Shown here: positions 25,100-37,411 of the stretch, in pieces | Layout of the letters: the number at the start of each line of letters is the position of its first letter | How positions within the stretch are numbered: the stretch's first letter is position 1 | DNA from: JANNSX01 sp041397825 | Lineage (GTDB): Bacteria; Pseudomonadota; Alphaproteobacteria; Rhizobiales; Hyphomicrobiaceae | Assembly: GCA_041397825.1 (NCBI GenBank) | Contig: JAWKVX010000007.1 | Span: 248,001 to 312,000 of the forward strand | Direction: 5' to 3' | Length of the DNA stretch: 64,000 nt | Notes under the pieces: model-generated | Told to the model about the DNA's origin: nothing | What the model saw: only the letters and a program-made list of their open reading frames with translations | The model's database searches: none | Translations under genes and position numbers: made by a program

Positions 25100-26443
25100 A
25101 TGCGCCTCAGCCGCTACTTCATGCCGGTTCTCCGCGATACGCCCAAGGAAGCGGAGATCGTCTCGCACCAGCTCATGCTCCGCACGGGCATGATCCGGCA
25201 GGAAAGTGCCGGCATCTACTCATGGCTGCCGACCGGATTCCGGGTCCTCAAGCGCATCGAGCAGATCGTCCGGGAGGAGCAGGATCGCTCGGGCGCCCTC
25301 GAGGTGCTGATGCCGACGATCCAATCGGCCGATCTCTGGAAGAAGAGCGGTCGCTACGGTGACTACGGCAAGGAGATGCTGCGCATCAAGGACCGGCACG
25401 ATCGCGACATGCTGTACGGTCCGACGAACGAGGAGATGATAACCGACATCTTCCGCCAGGGCGTGCAGAGCTATCGCGACCTGCCGCGCAATCTCTACCA
25501 TATCCAATGGAAGTTCCGCGACGAGGTCAGGCCCCGGTTCGGCGTCATGCGCGGCCGCGAGTTCCTGATGAAGGATGCCTATTCGTTCGATCTCTCGGTC
25601 GAGGCCGGCCGGCATTCCTACAACAAGATGTTCGTCGCATATCTGAGGACCTATGCCCGGATGGGCTTGAAGGCCATTCCGATGCAGGCCGACACGGGGC
25701 CGATCGGTGGCGATTTGAGCCATGAGTTTCTGATCCTCGCCGACACCGGCGAGAGTGCCGTCTATTTCGATCGCGACTTCTATGACATGGACTGGTCAGC
25801 CTTCACGATTGACTATGACGATGTGGATAAAGTCGCCGAGGTCGTCGAGCGCTTCACGAGCAAGTATGCGGCGTCTGACGAGAAGCACGATGGCGCCGAG
25901 TTCGAGAGCCGTGTGCCTAAAGAGCGGCAGCTCTCGGGTCGCGGCATCGAGGTCGGGCACATCTTCTTCTTCGGCACGAAGTATTCGGAGCCGCTCGGCC
26001 TCGTCGTCCAGTCGAAGTCCGGCGAGCCGGTGACGATCCAGTCGGGCTCGTATGGGATCGGTGTCTCGCGGCTCGTCGCTGCCGTCATCGAGGCTAGCCA
26101 CGACAAGGACGGCATCATCTGGCCGCTGCCGGTCGCTCCATTCGGCCTCGGCCTCATCAATCTCAAGGCGGGCGATGCGGCAACGGACGCCGCCGCCGAT
26201 GATCTCTATCAAAAGCTCGAGATGTCGGGTGTCGAAGTGCTTTACGACGATACGGACGTACGGGCCGGGGCCAAGTTCACCTCGATGGATCTGATCGGGT
26301 TGCCCTGGCAGCTCATCGTCGGGCCGAAGGGATTGAAAACAGGCGTCGTCGAGGTCAAGGAGCGCAAGACCGGCGCACGCGAGGAGATGTCGCTCGAGGC
26401 CGCCTTGAATAAGCTCCAGTCCGTGGCGAAAAGCCCGGCGTAG
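25100..26443 (+). CDS. proS: Prolyl-tRNA synthetase, short bacterial form
   Basis: ProS charges tRNA-Pro. It is class II: motif 1 region near GIYSWLPTGFRVLKRIEQIVREE, motif 2 in YHIQWKFRDEVRPRFGVMRGREFLMKDAYSFD, and motif 3 in GSYGIGVSRLVAAVIE, followed by the anticodon-binding domain with VLYDDTDVRAGAKF. The 447-residue length lacks the cis-editing insertion, as is usual in alphaproteobacteria. The ATG at 25100 (MRLSRYFMP) matches where the family starts; frames from 24986 or 25076 are longer but carry non-homologous residues. Confidence 0.96.
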   Translation: MRLSRYFMPVLRDTPKEAEIVSHQLMLRTGMIRQESAGIYSWLPTGFRVLKRIEQIVREEQDRSGALEVLMPTIQSADLWKKSGRYGDYGKEMLRIKDRHDRDMLYGPTNEEMITDIFRQGVQSYRDLPRNLYHIQWKFRDEVRPRFGVMRGREFLMKDAYSFDLSVEAGRHSYNKMFVAYLRTYARMGLKAIPMQADTGPIGGDLSHEFLILADTGESAVYFDRDFYDMDWSAFTIDYDDVDKVAEVVERFTSKYAASDEKHDGAEFESRVPKERQLSGRGIEVGHIFFFGTKYSEPLGLVVQSKSGEPVTIQSGSYGIGVSRLVAAVIEASHDKDGIIWPLPVAPFGLGLINLKAGDAATDAAADDLYQKLEMSGVEVLYDDTDVRAGAKFTSMDLIGLPWQLIVGPKGLKTGVVEVKERKTGAREEMSLEAALNKLQSVAKSPA

Positions 26444-26469
26444 CATCGAGATCGTTCAGACCGGGGGCA

Positions 26470-27741
26470 ATGATGGCTGCGGCCGCTCAGACCATGCCAT
26501 TCGCCGCCTTCGAATGGCAGATTGCGATGCGCTATCTGCGCTCTCGCCGTCGTGAGGGTTTCGTCTCGGTCATCGCGCTGTTCTCGTTCCTCGGCATCAT
26601 GCTGGGCGTCGCGACGCTGATCGTCGTCATGGCGGTGATGAACGGCTTCCGGGAGGAGCTCTACGACAAGATCCTCGGCCTCAATGGGCACATGGTCGTC
26701 TCCAAGGTCGGAGAGCCGTTCAACGACTATGATGCGGTGCGGGATCGGATCATCCGGTTGCCCGGCGTCGAGCAGGCCATGCCCTTGATCGAGAGCCAGG
26801 TGCTCATCACCTCGCCGCGCAATGCCCTCGGCGCCATCGTTCGCGGCATGCGGGCGAGCGACATCTCTCAGATGAAACTCGTCGCCGGCAACCTCAGGAT
26901 CGGCACGCTCGACGGCTTCGACGAAGGTGAGGGGATTGCGCTCGGTCTCAGGCTCGCCAACGCGCTCGGCGTGACGACGGGCGACAAGGTGACACTGGTC
27001 AATCCCCGCGGCCAGACGACAGTGTTCGGACGCAAGCCAAAACTGCGCGATTTCGAGGTCGTGGCGGTGTTCGAGCTCGGCATGTCGGAATACGACAAGA
27101 CGATCGCTTTCATGCCGCTGCATGTGGCCCAGGCCTTCTTCAACATGGCAGAGCGTGTCGATGTCATCGAGGTCATGACCAACGACCCGGATTCGGTCGA
27201 CCGCCTGGCCCCCGAGATCAAAACGGCCGGTGGCGCCGCGATCTTCGTCACGGATTGGCGACAGCGCAACGAGACCTTCTTCACCGTGCTCGAGGTCGAG
27301 CGCAACACGATGTTCTTCATCCTTTCGCTCATCATCATCGTCGCCGCCCTCAACATCATCTCCGGCATCATGATGCTGGTGAAGGACAAGAGCCGCGACA
27401 TCGCCATTCTGAGAACCATGGGCGCAGCCAAGGGCGCCATCATGCGCGTGTTTCTCATCACCGGTGCCTCGATCGGCATCGTCGGAACAATCGCGGGATT
27501 GGTGCTCGGCCTCGTGATCCTCCGCTACCGCGAGCCGATCCGCGAGTTCGTCTCGCTCGTCACGGGCACGAAGGTCTTCGATCCCGACATCTACTATATC
27601 GCGCGCCTTCCGGCTGAACTCGACCCCACCGAGACCGGAGCCATCGTTTTCTTTGCCTTCGCGCTGTCGATCCTGGCGACGCTCTATCCGTCCTGGCGGG
27701 CCTCGCGGATAGATCCCGTCAAGGCTCTCAGGTACGAGTGA
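26470..27741 (+). CDS. lolC: Lipoprotein-releasing ABC transporter permease LolC/LolE
   Basis: This is the inner-membrane component that extracts outer-membrane lipoproteins and passes them to LolA. It has a first helix after the FEWQIAMRYLRSRRREGFVSVIALFSFLGI signature. A large periplasmic domain (about 55-280) and three C-terminal helices follow, ending in the FtsX-type segment YPSWRASRIDPVKALRYE. At 423 residues it is full length. Many alphaproteobacteria have a single LolC/E-type protein that presumably homodimerises. It overlaps lolD by four bases. Confidence 0.93.
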   Translation: MMAAAAQTMPFAAFEWQIAMRYLRSRRREGFVSVIALFSFLGIMLGVATLIVVMAVMNGFREELYDKILGLNGHMVVSKVGEPFNDYDAVRDRIIRLPGVEQAMPLIESQVLITSPRNALGAIVRGMRASDISQMKLVAGNLRIGTLDGFDEGEGIALGLRLANALGVTTGDKVTLVNPRGQTTVFGRKPKLRDFEVVAVFELGMSEYDKTIAFMPLHVAQAFFNMAERVDVIEVMTNDPDSVDRLAPEIKTAGGAAIFVTDWRQRNETFFTVLEVERNTMFFILSLIIIVAALNIISGIMMLVKDKSRDIAILRTMGAAKGAIMRVFLITGASIGIVGTIAGLVLGLVILRYREPIREFVSLVTGTKVFDPDIYYIARLPAELDPTETGAIVFFAFALSILATLYPSWRASRIDPVKALRYE

Positions 27742-28442
27742 GCCGGGCGATGAGCAGACCAGACGCCGACACCGTGCTCGAGCTCGCCGACGTCGTCAGG
27801 CGCTATGGAGAAGGTGAGCGCGCGCTCGAGGTGCTGAAGGGAGCGTCGGCCTCGATCCGGCGCGGCGAGGCGGTGGCGCTCGTCGGGCCGTCGGGCTCGG
27901 GAAAATCCTCGCTGCTCCACATCGCAGGCCTGCTCGAGGCACCCGACGGGGGCCGCGTCGTTATTGGCGGCCGGGACGCCGTCGCACTGTCGGATCGCGA
28001 GCGGACCCGTATCCGGCGTAATGAGATCGGCTTCGTCTACCAGTTTCATCATCTCTTGCCCGAATTCACCGCACTCGAGAATGTCGTCATTCCGCAACTG
28101 ATTGCGGGGCGGCGCCGGAGCGATGCCAAGGTGCGGGCGAAGGAGCTGCTCGGGCGACTGGGTCTCGCAGAGCGGACGAAGCACCAGCCGATGGAGCTGT
28201 CGGGTGGCGAGCAGCAACGGGTTGCCATCGCGCGCGCCCTGGCCAACGAGCCGAGCCTGCTTCTGGCCGACGAGCCGACCGGCAATCTCGATCCGCCGAC
28301 CGCCGAGCGGGTGTTCGCCGAGCTGATGGGCTTGATCCGCGCGACGGGCCTTGCCGCCGTGATCGCCACCCACAATCTCGAAATCGCCGGCCGGATGGAC
28401 CGCGTGATCCGCGTCGAGGACGGCCGGCTCGTCGCCCATTGA
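27738..28442 (+). CDS. lolD: Lipoprotein-releasing ABC transporter ATPase LolD
   Basis: LolD powers lipoprotein release with LolC. Walker A GPSGSGKSS, Q-loop VYQFHHLLPEF, ABC signature LSGGEQQRVAIARAL, Walker B LLLADEPTGNLD and H-loop ATHN are all present. The GTG at 27738 overlaps the lolC stop (GTGA), giving 234 residues; an ATG at 27750 is an alternative. The proS-lolC-lolD-dnaE order is a known alphaproteobacterial linkage. Confidence 0.96.
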   Translation: MSRAMSRPDADTVLELADVVRRYGEGERALEVLKGASASIRRGEAVALVGPSGSGKSSLLHIAGLLEAPDGGRVVIGGRDAVALSDRERTRIRRNEIGFVYQFHHLLPEFTALENVVIPQLIAGRRRSDAKVRAKELLGRLGLAERTKHQPMELSGGEQQRVAIARALANEPSLLLADEPTGNLDPPTAERVFAELMGLIRATGLAAVIATHNLEIAGRMDRVIRVEDGRLVAH

Positions 28443-28567
28443 GGCTGTGGAAAAGTCGACAATCCTGTTGTGACGAGAACAAAAAGAGAACATGTTGGCC
28501 GGGAAGCTTGAGCAGCCGGTCAGAATCGCCGCACTCACGAGGCCTGACCGTTTGGGAGGCTGATCGC

Positions 28568-32050
<3,483 letters not shown>

Positions 32051-32106
32051 GGCTAGTGAGGCAAGGCCGTCCTACCGGGACTCGGCAGCCCGAGTGTCGG
32101 CAGGAC

Positions 32107-32135
32107 TTGTCAAGCAGGTCGGCGCTCTGTAGAAC
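32107..32135 (+). promoter_or_regulatory. Candidate promoter for rpsB
   Basis: TTGTCA at 32107-32112 and TAGAAC at 32130-32135 are 17 bases apart, about 125 bases before the rpsB ATG. The leader that follows contains GC-rich hairpins (about 32189-32216), as is common for autoregulated rpsB leaders. Confidence 0.45.
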
Positions 32136-32260
32136 CCATGCCATCTCACACGCGGATCAAGCGGAGCGGCCGGTAGCACGGTCGTGTCGCCCCGGTGGGG
32201 CCGGAGCTTTCCGGACCCTCTTTCGATCCGCGGCGGCTCAACCGGAAACGGAGACTATCC

Positions 32261-33268
32261 ATGGCGATTCCCGCCTTCAACATGCGTCAGCTCCTCGAGG
32301 CCGGCGTCCACTTTGGCCACCAGACGCACCGTTGGAACCCGAAAATGCAGCCCTACATCTTCGGGGCACGCAACAACATCCATATCATCGACCTGGCGCA
32401 GACGGTTCCGCTGCTTCACCAAGCCCTGCTCGCCATCAGCGAGGTGGTCGCCAAGGGCGGCCGCGTGCTGTTCGTCGGCACCAAGCGGCAGGCCTCCGAG
32501 GCGATCGCCGACGCCGCCAAACGCTCGGCCCAATACTACATCAATCATCGCTGGCTCGGTGGCACGCTGACCAATTGGAAGACGGTCTCCCAGTCGATCC
32601 GCCGCCTGAAGCAGATCGACGACATGCTTCAGGGCGAGGCCAAGGGCCTGACGAAGAAGGAGCAGCTGCAACTCGCCCGCGAGCGCGACAAGCTCGAGAC
32701 GGCGCTCGGCGGCATCAAGGACATGGGTGGTTTGCCCGACATTCTGTTCGTGATCGACACGAACAAGGAGCAGATCGCCGTGGCCGAGGCGCGCAAGCTC
32801 AACATTCCGGTGATCGGTGTGCTCGATTCCAACTCGGATCCGGACGGCATCACCCATCCCATTCCGGGCAATGACGATGCCGGTCGCGCCATTACGCTCT
32901 ATTGCGATCTGGTGGCACGTGCCGCCATCGAGGGCATTGGTCGCGCCCAGGGGGACGCCGGCATCGACGTCGGGGCCGCCGAGAACCCTGTGATCGACGA
33001 GCCGGCCCTCGCCGCAGCTGGGCCAGAGGAGTTCAAGGGGCTTTCCGCACCGGTCGGCAAGGTCGACGATCTGAAGCGCATCACGGGCATCAGCCCCAAG
33101 ATCGAGCAGCGCCTCAATGATCTCGGCGTCTTCCACTTCTGGCAGATCGCCAAGCTCACAAAGGAAGAAATGTCGTCGATTGAGAAGTCGCTGAGCCTGA
33201 CCGGTCGCATGGAGCGCGACAACTGGGTCTCGCAGGCCAGGAAGCTGCAGGACGACAGCGAGGGTTGA
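32261..33268 (+). CDS. rpsB: 30S ribosomal protein S2 with C-terminal extension domain
   Basis: S2 binds late to the 30S subunit near S1. Core motifs are NMRQLLEAGVHFGHQTHRWNPKM, GRVLFVGTKRQA, YYINHRWLGGTLTNW, and IPVIGVLDSNSDPDGITHPIPGNDDA. The core ends near residue 230. A linker and a domain at 269-335 follow (DDLKRITGISPKIEQRL, HFWQIAKLT, GRMERDNW). This extension is known in rhizobial S2 and is homologous to the end of NuoE encoded at 8806-8994. The start ATG at 32261 follows CGGAGACTATCC. The product is 335 residues. Confidence 0.97.
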   Translation: MAIPAFNMRQLLEAGVHFGHQTHRWNPKMQPYIFGARNNIHIIDLAQTVPLLHQALLAISEVVAKGGRVLFVGTKRQASEAIADAAKRSAQYYINHRWLGGTLTNWKTVSQSIRRLKQIDDMLQGEAKGLTKKEQLQLARERDKLETALGGIKDMGGLPDILFVIDTNKEQIAVAEARKLNIPVIGVLDSNSDPDGITHPIPGNDDAGRAITLYCDLVARAAIEGIGRAQGDAGIDVGAAENPVIDEPALAAAGPEEFKGLSAPVGKVDDLKRITGISPKIEQRLNDLGVFHFWQIAKLTKEEMSSIEKSLSLTGRMERDNWVSQARKLQDDSEG

Positions 33269-33328
33269 GCGGCCGCGGATTTGCCCGAAGCGCTGCGTCG
33301 CGCTCCGGGTCCGTCCGCCCAGAGCGCT

Positions 33329-33343
33329 CCGGTCCAGGACCGG
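33329..33343 (+). other. Small palindrome between rpsB and tsf
   Basis: CCGGTCC and GGACCGG flank a single base in the 160-base rpsB-tsf gap. It may be a partial terminator or attenuator reducing tsf relative to rpsB expression; no T-run follows. Confidence 0.35.
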
Positions 33344-33428
33344 TAGGGCCACATTGACCCTGCCTGCTCACCTCGCAAGCAAGGCATGCGACACGAAGCC
33401 GGCGGGTAGAACGCAAAAGGAGAGACGA

Positions 33429-34358
33429 ATGTCAGCGATCAGCGCAACCATGGTCAAGGAGCTGCGCGACAAGACCGGCGCCGGCATGATGGACTGCAAG
33501 AACGCTCTGACGGAGACGAAGGGCGACATGGAGCAGGCCGTCGACTGGCTGCGAAAGAAGGGGCTAGCGAAGGCCGCGAACAAGTCCGGTCGTGTCGCCG
33601 CGGACGGCCTCGTCGGCCTGGCGTCCGTGCCGAAGTCTGGTGCGTTGGTCGAGGTCAACGCCGAGACCGATTTCGTCGCGCGCAACGACCAATTCCGCGC
33701 CATGGTCTCGACAATCGCAGAACTTGCCCTCAAGGCTGGAGGCGATGCCGAGAAGATCAAGGCGATGGCATGGCCGGGCGGCTCGGGCACGGTTGCGGAT
33801 CACGTCGCGGAGCTGATCGCCAAGATCGGCGAGAACATGACGTTTCGCCGGGCGCAGAGCCTGTCCGTGGGCGAGGGCGTTGTCGCCACCTACATGCACA
33901 ACGCGGTCGCCGCCGGATTGGGCAAGATCGGCGTCCTGGTGGCATTGGAATCGTCCGGCAAGCCCGAGGCGCTCGACCAGTTCGGCCGCCAGCTCGCCAT
34001 GCATGTCGCTGCGGCCAATCCGCTCGCCGTCACGATCAACGACATCCCGGCGGAGGCCATCGAGCGTGAGCGCGCGGTCTATACCGAGCAGGCGAACGCC
34101 TCCGGCAAGCCGGCCGATATCGTCGCCAAGATGGTCGAGGGCCGTCTCAAGAAGGAGTTCTACCAGCAGGTCGCGCTGATGGAGCAGGTCTTCGTCGTCG
34201 ACGGCAAGGAGACGGTGGCGAATGCCATCAAGGCCGCCGAGAAGGCGGTCGGGGCGCCGATCGTGGTCAAGGCGTTCGTCCGTATGGCGCTCGGCGAGGG
34301 CATCGCCAAGGCACAGACCGACTTCGCGGCTGAAGTTGCGGCGATGACGAAGAAGTAG
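33429..34358 (+). CDS. tsf: Elongation factor Ts
   Basis: EF-Ts is the guanine-nucleotide exchange factor for EF-Tu. The UBA-like N-terminus has VKELRDKTGAGMMDCKNAL, and the TDFVARN motif that contacts EF-Tu follows. The ATG at 33429 after AAAGGAGAGACGA gives 309 residues, a typical length. Part of the conserved rpsB-tsf-pyrH-frr block. Confidence 0.98.
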   Translation: MSAISATMVKELRDKTGAGMMDCKNALTETKGDMEQAVDWLRKKGLAKAANKSGRVAADGLVGLASVPKSGALVEVNAETDFVARNDQFRAMVSTIAELALKAGGDAEKIKAMAWPGGSGTVADHVAELIAKIGENMTFRRAQSLSVGEGVVATYMHNAVAAGLGKIGVLVALESSGKPEALDQFGRQLAMHVAAANPLAVTINDIPAEAIERERAVYTEQANASGKPADIVAKMVEGRLKKEFYQQVALMEQVFVVDGKETVANAIKAAEKAVGAPIVVKAFVRMALGEGIAKAQTDFAAEVAAMTKK

Positions 34359-34386
34359 TCGGGCTCTGCGGCAAGGGAGGCGGTTC

Positions 34387-35106
34387 ATGGCGGGGCCAAC
34401 ACCAAGGTTCAAGCGCCTGCTGCTGAAGCTGTCCGGCGAAGCTCTCATGGGCGATGGCGCCTATGGCTTCGACATGGCGACAGCGACCCGCCTCGCCCGC
34501 GACATTGCCGCCGCCCGGGCCCTCGGCACCGAGATCGGGCTGGTGGTCGGCGGTGGCAACATCTTCCGCGGTCTCCAGGGCGCCGCCAAGGGAATGCCGC
34601 GCGGTACGGCCGACTACATGGGCATGCTGGCGACCGTCATGAACAGCCTGGCGCTTCGGGGCGTCCTCGAGGCGGCCGGCGCGCCGGCGCGTGTCATGTC
34701 GGCGATCCCGATGCCGACCGTCTGCGAGAGCTTCTCGGCCGAGCGGGCCCGTCATCATCTGGCCAAGGGACGCGTCGTGATCTTCGGCGGCGGCACGGGC
34801 AACCCGTTCTTCACGACGGATACGGCCGCCGCTCTGAGGGCCGCCGAGATGGGCTGCGACGGCCTGGCCAAGGCGACCCAGGTCGACGGCATCTACAGCG
34901 CCGATCCGAAGGCGGACCCGGCTGCGAAGCGATACGAAACCCTGACCTATACCGAGGTGCTCGAGCGGGATCTCAAGGTTATGGACGGTGCCGCGATCGC
35001 CCTTGCCCGCGACAACGGGATACCGATAATTGTCTTCTCGATCCGCGAGGACGGCAATCTCGTGAAGCTGCTGAAAGGCGAAGCCCGCGCGACGATCGTG
35101 CGGTGA
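34387..35106 (+). CDS. pyrH: UMP kinase
   Basis: PyrH phosphorylates UMP to UDP and belongs to the amino-acid-kinase superfamily. Motifs: KLLLKLSGEAL-like start, VVGGGNIFRG, the GTADYMGMLATVMNSLAL helix, GGGTGNPFFTTDTAAALRA, and KATQVDGIYSADPK. At 239 residues it is full length. AAGGGAGGCGGTT precedes the start. Confidence 0.97.
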   Translation: MAGPTPRFKRLLLKLSGEALMGDGAYGFDMATATRLARDIAAARALGTEIGLVVGGGNIFRGLQGAAKGMPRGTADYMGMLATVMNSLALRGVLEAAGAPARVMSAIPMPTVCESFSAERARHHLAKGRVVIFGGGTGNPFFTTDTAAALRAAEMGCDGLAKATQVDGIYSADPKADPAAKRYETLTYTEVLERDLKVMDGAAIALARDNGIPIIVFSIREDGNLVKLLKGEARATIVR

Positions 35107-35179
35107 GGTTGTCCGGCCCGGTGCCCGATGGTGTCGGATCGTCGCGTCGAGCAGCCGAGCTTGCCGAGGAGAACGTGCC

Positions 35180-35743
35180 ATGACCGCTCAGAATTTCGAC
35201 CTGAAGGACATCGATCGCCGCATGCAGGGTGCGCTTGCCGCACTGAAGCACGACCTCAACGGGCTGCGGACGGGGCGTGCGAACCCCAACCTTCTCGATC
35301 CGCTGCAGGTCGACGCCTACGGCTCGAAGATGCCGATCTCGCAGCTCGGAACCGTGACGGTACCCGAGCCCCGCATGATCTCCCTGCAAGTCTGGGATCG
35401 CAGCATGTTGGCGGCGGTTGAGAAGGCGATCCGCGATTCGAGCCTCGGCATCAATCCGGTCGTCGACGGGCAGATCATCCGCCTCAGGATGCCGGAGCTC
35501 ACCGAGGAGCGGCGGAAGGACCTGGTCAAGGTTGCCCACAAATACACCGAGCAGGCCCGCATCGCCGTTCGCAATGTCAGGCGCGATGGCATGGAGCTTC
35601 TGAAGAAGCTCGAGAAGGATCACAAGATCGGCGAGGACGAGCATCGCAAGCAGTCGACCAAGGTGCAGGAGCTGACCGACAAGGCGATTAAGGATATCGA
35701 CGGTATTCTCACCGCCAAGGAAGCCGAGATCATGCAGGTCTGA
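35180..35743 (+). CDS. frr: Ribosome recycling factor
   Basis: RRF with EF-G splits post-termination ribosomes. The two-domain protein has LRTGRANPNLLDPLQVDAYG and a C-terminal helix with IRLRMPELTEERRKDLVKVAHKYTEQARIAVRNVRRDGM. It is 187 residues and starts at ATG 35180 after GAGGAGAACG. Fourth gene of the translation block, followed by uppS ten bases later. Confidence 0.97.
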   Translation: MTAQNFDLKDIDRRMQGALAALKHDLNGLRTGRANPNLLDPLQVDAYGSKMPISQLGTVTVPEPRMISLQVWDRSMLAAVEKAIRDSSLGINPVVDGQIIRLRMPELTEERRKDLVKVAHKYTEQARIAVRNVRRDGMELLKKLEKDHKIGEDEHRKQSTKVQELTDKAIKDIDGILTAKEAEIMQV

Positions 35744-35753
35744 GGGGCGCCGG

Positions 35754-36524
35754 GTGTCTGGCGACCCCGCAATCCGGGGCGAAAGCGGCAGGATGAACGA
35801 GCGCATGCAGCCCGAGCCCCGGCATATCGCGATCATCATGGACGGCAACGGCCGCTGGGCCGCCAGGCGCGGGCTACCACGGGCCGAGGGCCATCGCCGG
35901 GGCGTCGAGGCGGTCCGATCCACCGTGCAGGCCGCCATCGAGCTCGGCATACCCTACCTGACGATCTTCTCATTCTCTTCGGAGAACTGGTCACGGCCCG
36001 AAACCGAGATCAACGATCTCCTCGGGCTGATGAAACGCTTCATTCGGCGCGATCTCACGACCCTCCATCGCAATGGTGTCCGGATCAGAATCATCGGCGA
36101 TCGCGAGGGCCGCGACAGCGAGATCCTGGAGATGATTACCGACGCCGAGAGGACAACCAAGGACAACGCGCGCCTCAACCTGATCGTCGCCTTCAACTAC
36201 GGCAGCCGGAGCGAGATTGCCCAGGCCGCACGGCAGCTTGCCATGGAGGTCCAGAAAGGAGCGCTGGCCCCGGCGGATATCACGCCAGAGCGGTTCGCGG
36301 GTGCACTGCAGACGGCGGATGTGCCGGATCCGGACTTGCTCATCCGCACCAGCGGCGAGCATCGGCTGTCGAACTTTCTTCTCTGGCAGCTGGCGTATGC
36401 CGAATTCCTGTTCGTCGACGTTTTCTGGCCCGATTTCACGAAGGAACATCTCGTCAAGGCGATCGACGCCTACCGTCGTCGCGACCGTCGCTTCGGCGGG
36501 CTGTCAGAGACGATCAAGGCGTGA
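35754..36524 (+). CDS. uppS: Undecaprenyl diphosphate synthase (isoprenyl transferase)
   Basis: UppS makes the C55 lipid carrier precursor for peptidoglycan and other cell-wall polymers. The catalytic motif IIMDGNGRWA has Asp30 (from the GTG start). FSFSSENW and RTSGEHRLSNFLLWQLAYAE are also diagnostic. The GTG at 35754 follows GAGGGGCG; an ATG at 35793 is a plausible alternative and would place DGNGRW 13 residues nearer the start. The cdsA GTG overlaps its stop. Confidence 0.95.
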   Translation: MSGDPAIRGESGRMNERMQPEPRHIAIIMDGNGRWAARRGLPRAEGHRRGVEAVRSTVQAAIELGIPYLTIFSFSSENWSRPETEINDLLGLMKRFIRRDLTTLHRNGVRIRIIGDREGRDSEILEMITDAERTTKDNARLNLIVAFNYGSRSEIAQAARQLAMEVQKGALAPADITPERFAGALQTADVPDPDLLIRTSGEHRLSNFLLWQLAYAEFLFVDVFWPDFTKEHLVKAIDAYRRRDRRFGGLSETIKA

Positions 36525-37411
36525 CAGGCGCGAGTATGAGCGAGGATCCACGGCCAGCCCCCGTCCCGACGCCTTCGGCCGCGTCGTCGGCTCGGCCCGT
36601 CTCCAACCTCGGCGTGCGGCTCGTATCGGCACTGGTGCTCGCGCTTGCGACACTCGCTGCGCTCTATGGCGGCCACCCCTTCTGGCCGCTTCTCGTCCTC
36701 GTCATGACCATGGCGCTCGCCTGGGAATGGAACCGGATGTTGCAAGAGACGGGGACCCCGGCCGCCGTCGTTCTCCTGCTCATGCTGGCATTGGTCGTCG
36801 GACTGGCGACCGTCGGCCAGATGGTCTGGGCCATCGTGCTCGCCGTCGCGGCCGCCGCCGGTCTTGCCGCCGCCGGCGGCGCGGTGCACCGCCTCACACA
36901 TTCCCTGGGCCTACTCTATTTCGGTCTACCTTCGGTGGCCATGATATGGCTCGCGGCCGACGCGGCCGACGGAGCTCAGGCCGTGCTCTTCATCATGATC
37001 GTGGTGTGGGCGACGGATAGCGCGGCCTATTTCACCGGCCGCACGCTTGGCGGTCCGAAGTTGTGGCCGAGCGTCTCGCCGAACAAGACGTGGTCCGGTA
37101 GCCTCGGCGGTCTTGCCGGCGCACTCCTCGCCGGTCTGGTTGTCGCCTGGCTCGCCGGTGCGCCATCGTTGGCGTGGATCACGGTCTTGTCGCTGCTCCT
37201 GTCGATGGGGTGTCAGGCCGGCGATTTGCTCGAATCGGCCCTGAAGCGCCGGTTCGATCGGAAGGACACGAGCGGCCTCATCCCCGGCCATGGCGGGGTC
37301 ATGGATCGGCTCGACGGCCTGTTGGTCGCGGTGGTGCTCGCCGCTCTGATCGGCCTCTGGCGGAATCCGGAGAACCCAGGAATAGCCCTGTTGGCGGGAG
37401 GCGGAGCATGA
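36521..37411 (+). CDS. cdsA: Phosphatidate cytidylyltransferase
   Basis: CdsA makes CDP-diacylglycerol for phospholipid synthesis. About eight membrane helices precede the C-terminal signature SMGCQAGDLLESALKRRFDRKDTSGLIPGHGGVMDRLDGL, which matches the family pattern ending in D-x-x-D. VVWATDSAAYFTGR and PNKTWSG are further matches. The GTG at 36521 overlaps the uppS stop; the ATG at 36536 is an alternative. 296 residues. Confidence 0.95.
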   Translation: MTGASMSEDPRPAPVPTPSAASSARPVSNLGVRLVSALVLALATLAALYGGHPFWPLLVLVMTMALAWEWNRMLQETGTPAAVVLLLMLALVVGLATVGQMVWAIVLAVAAAAGLAAAGGAVHRLTHSLGLLYFGLPSVAMIWLAADAADGAQAVLFIMIVVWATDSAAYFTGRTLGGPKLWPSVSPNKTWSGSLGGLAGALLAGLVVAWLAGAPSLAWITVLSLLLSMGCQAGDLLESALKRRFDRKDTSGLIPGHGGVMDRLDGLLVAVVLAALIGLWRNPENPGIALLAGGGA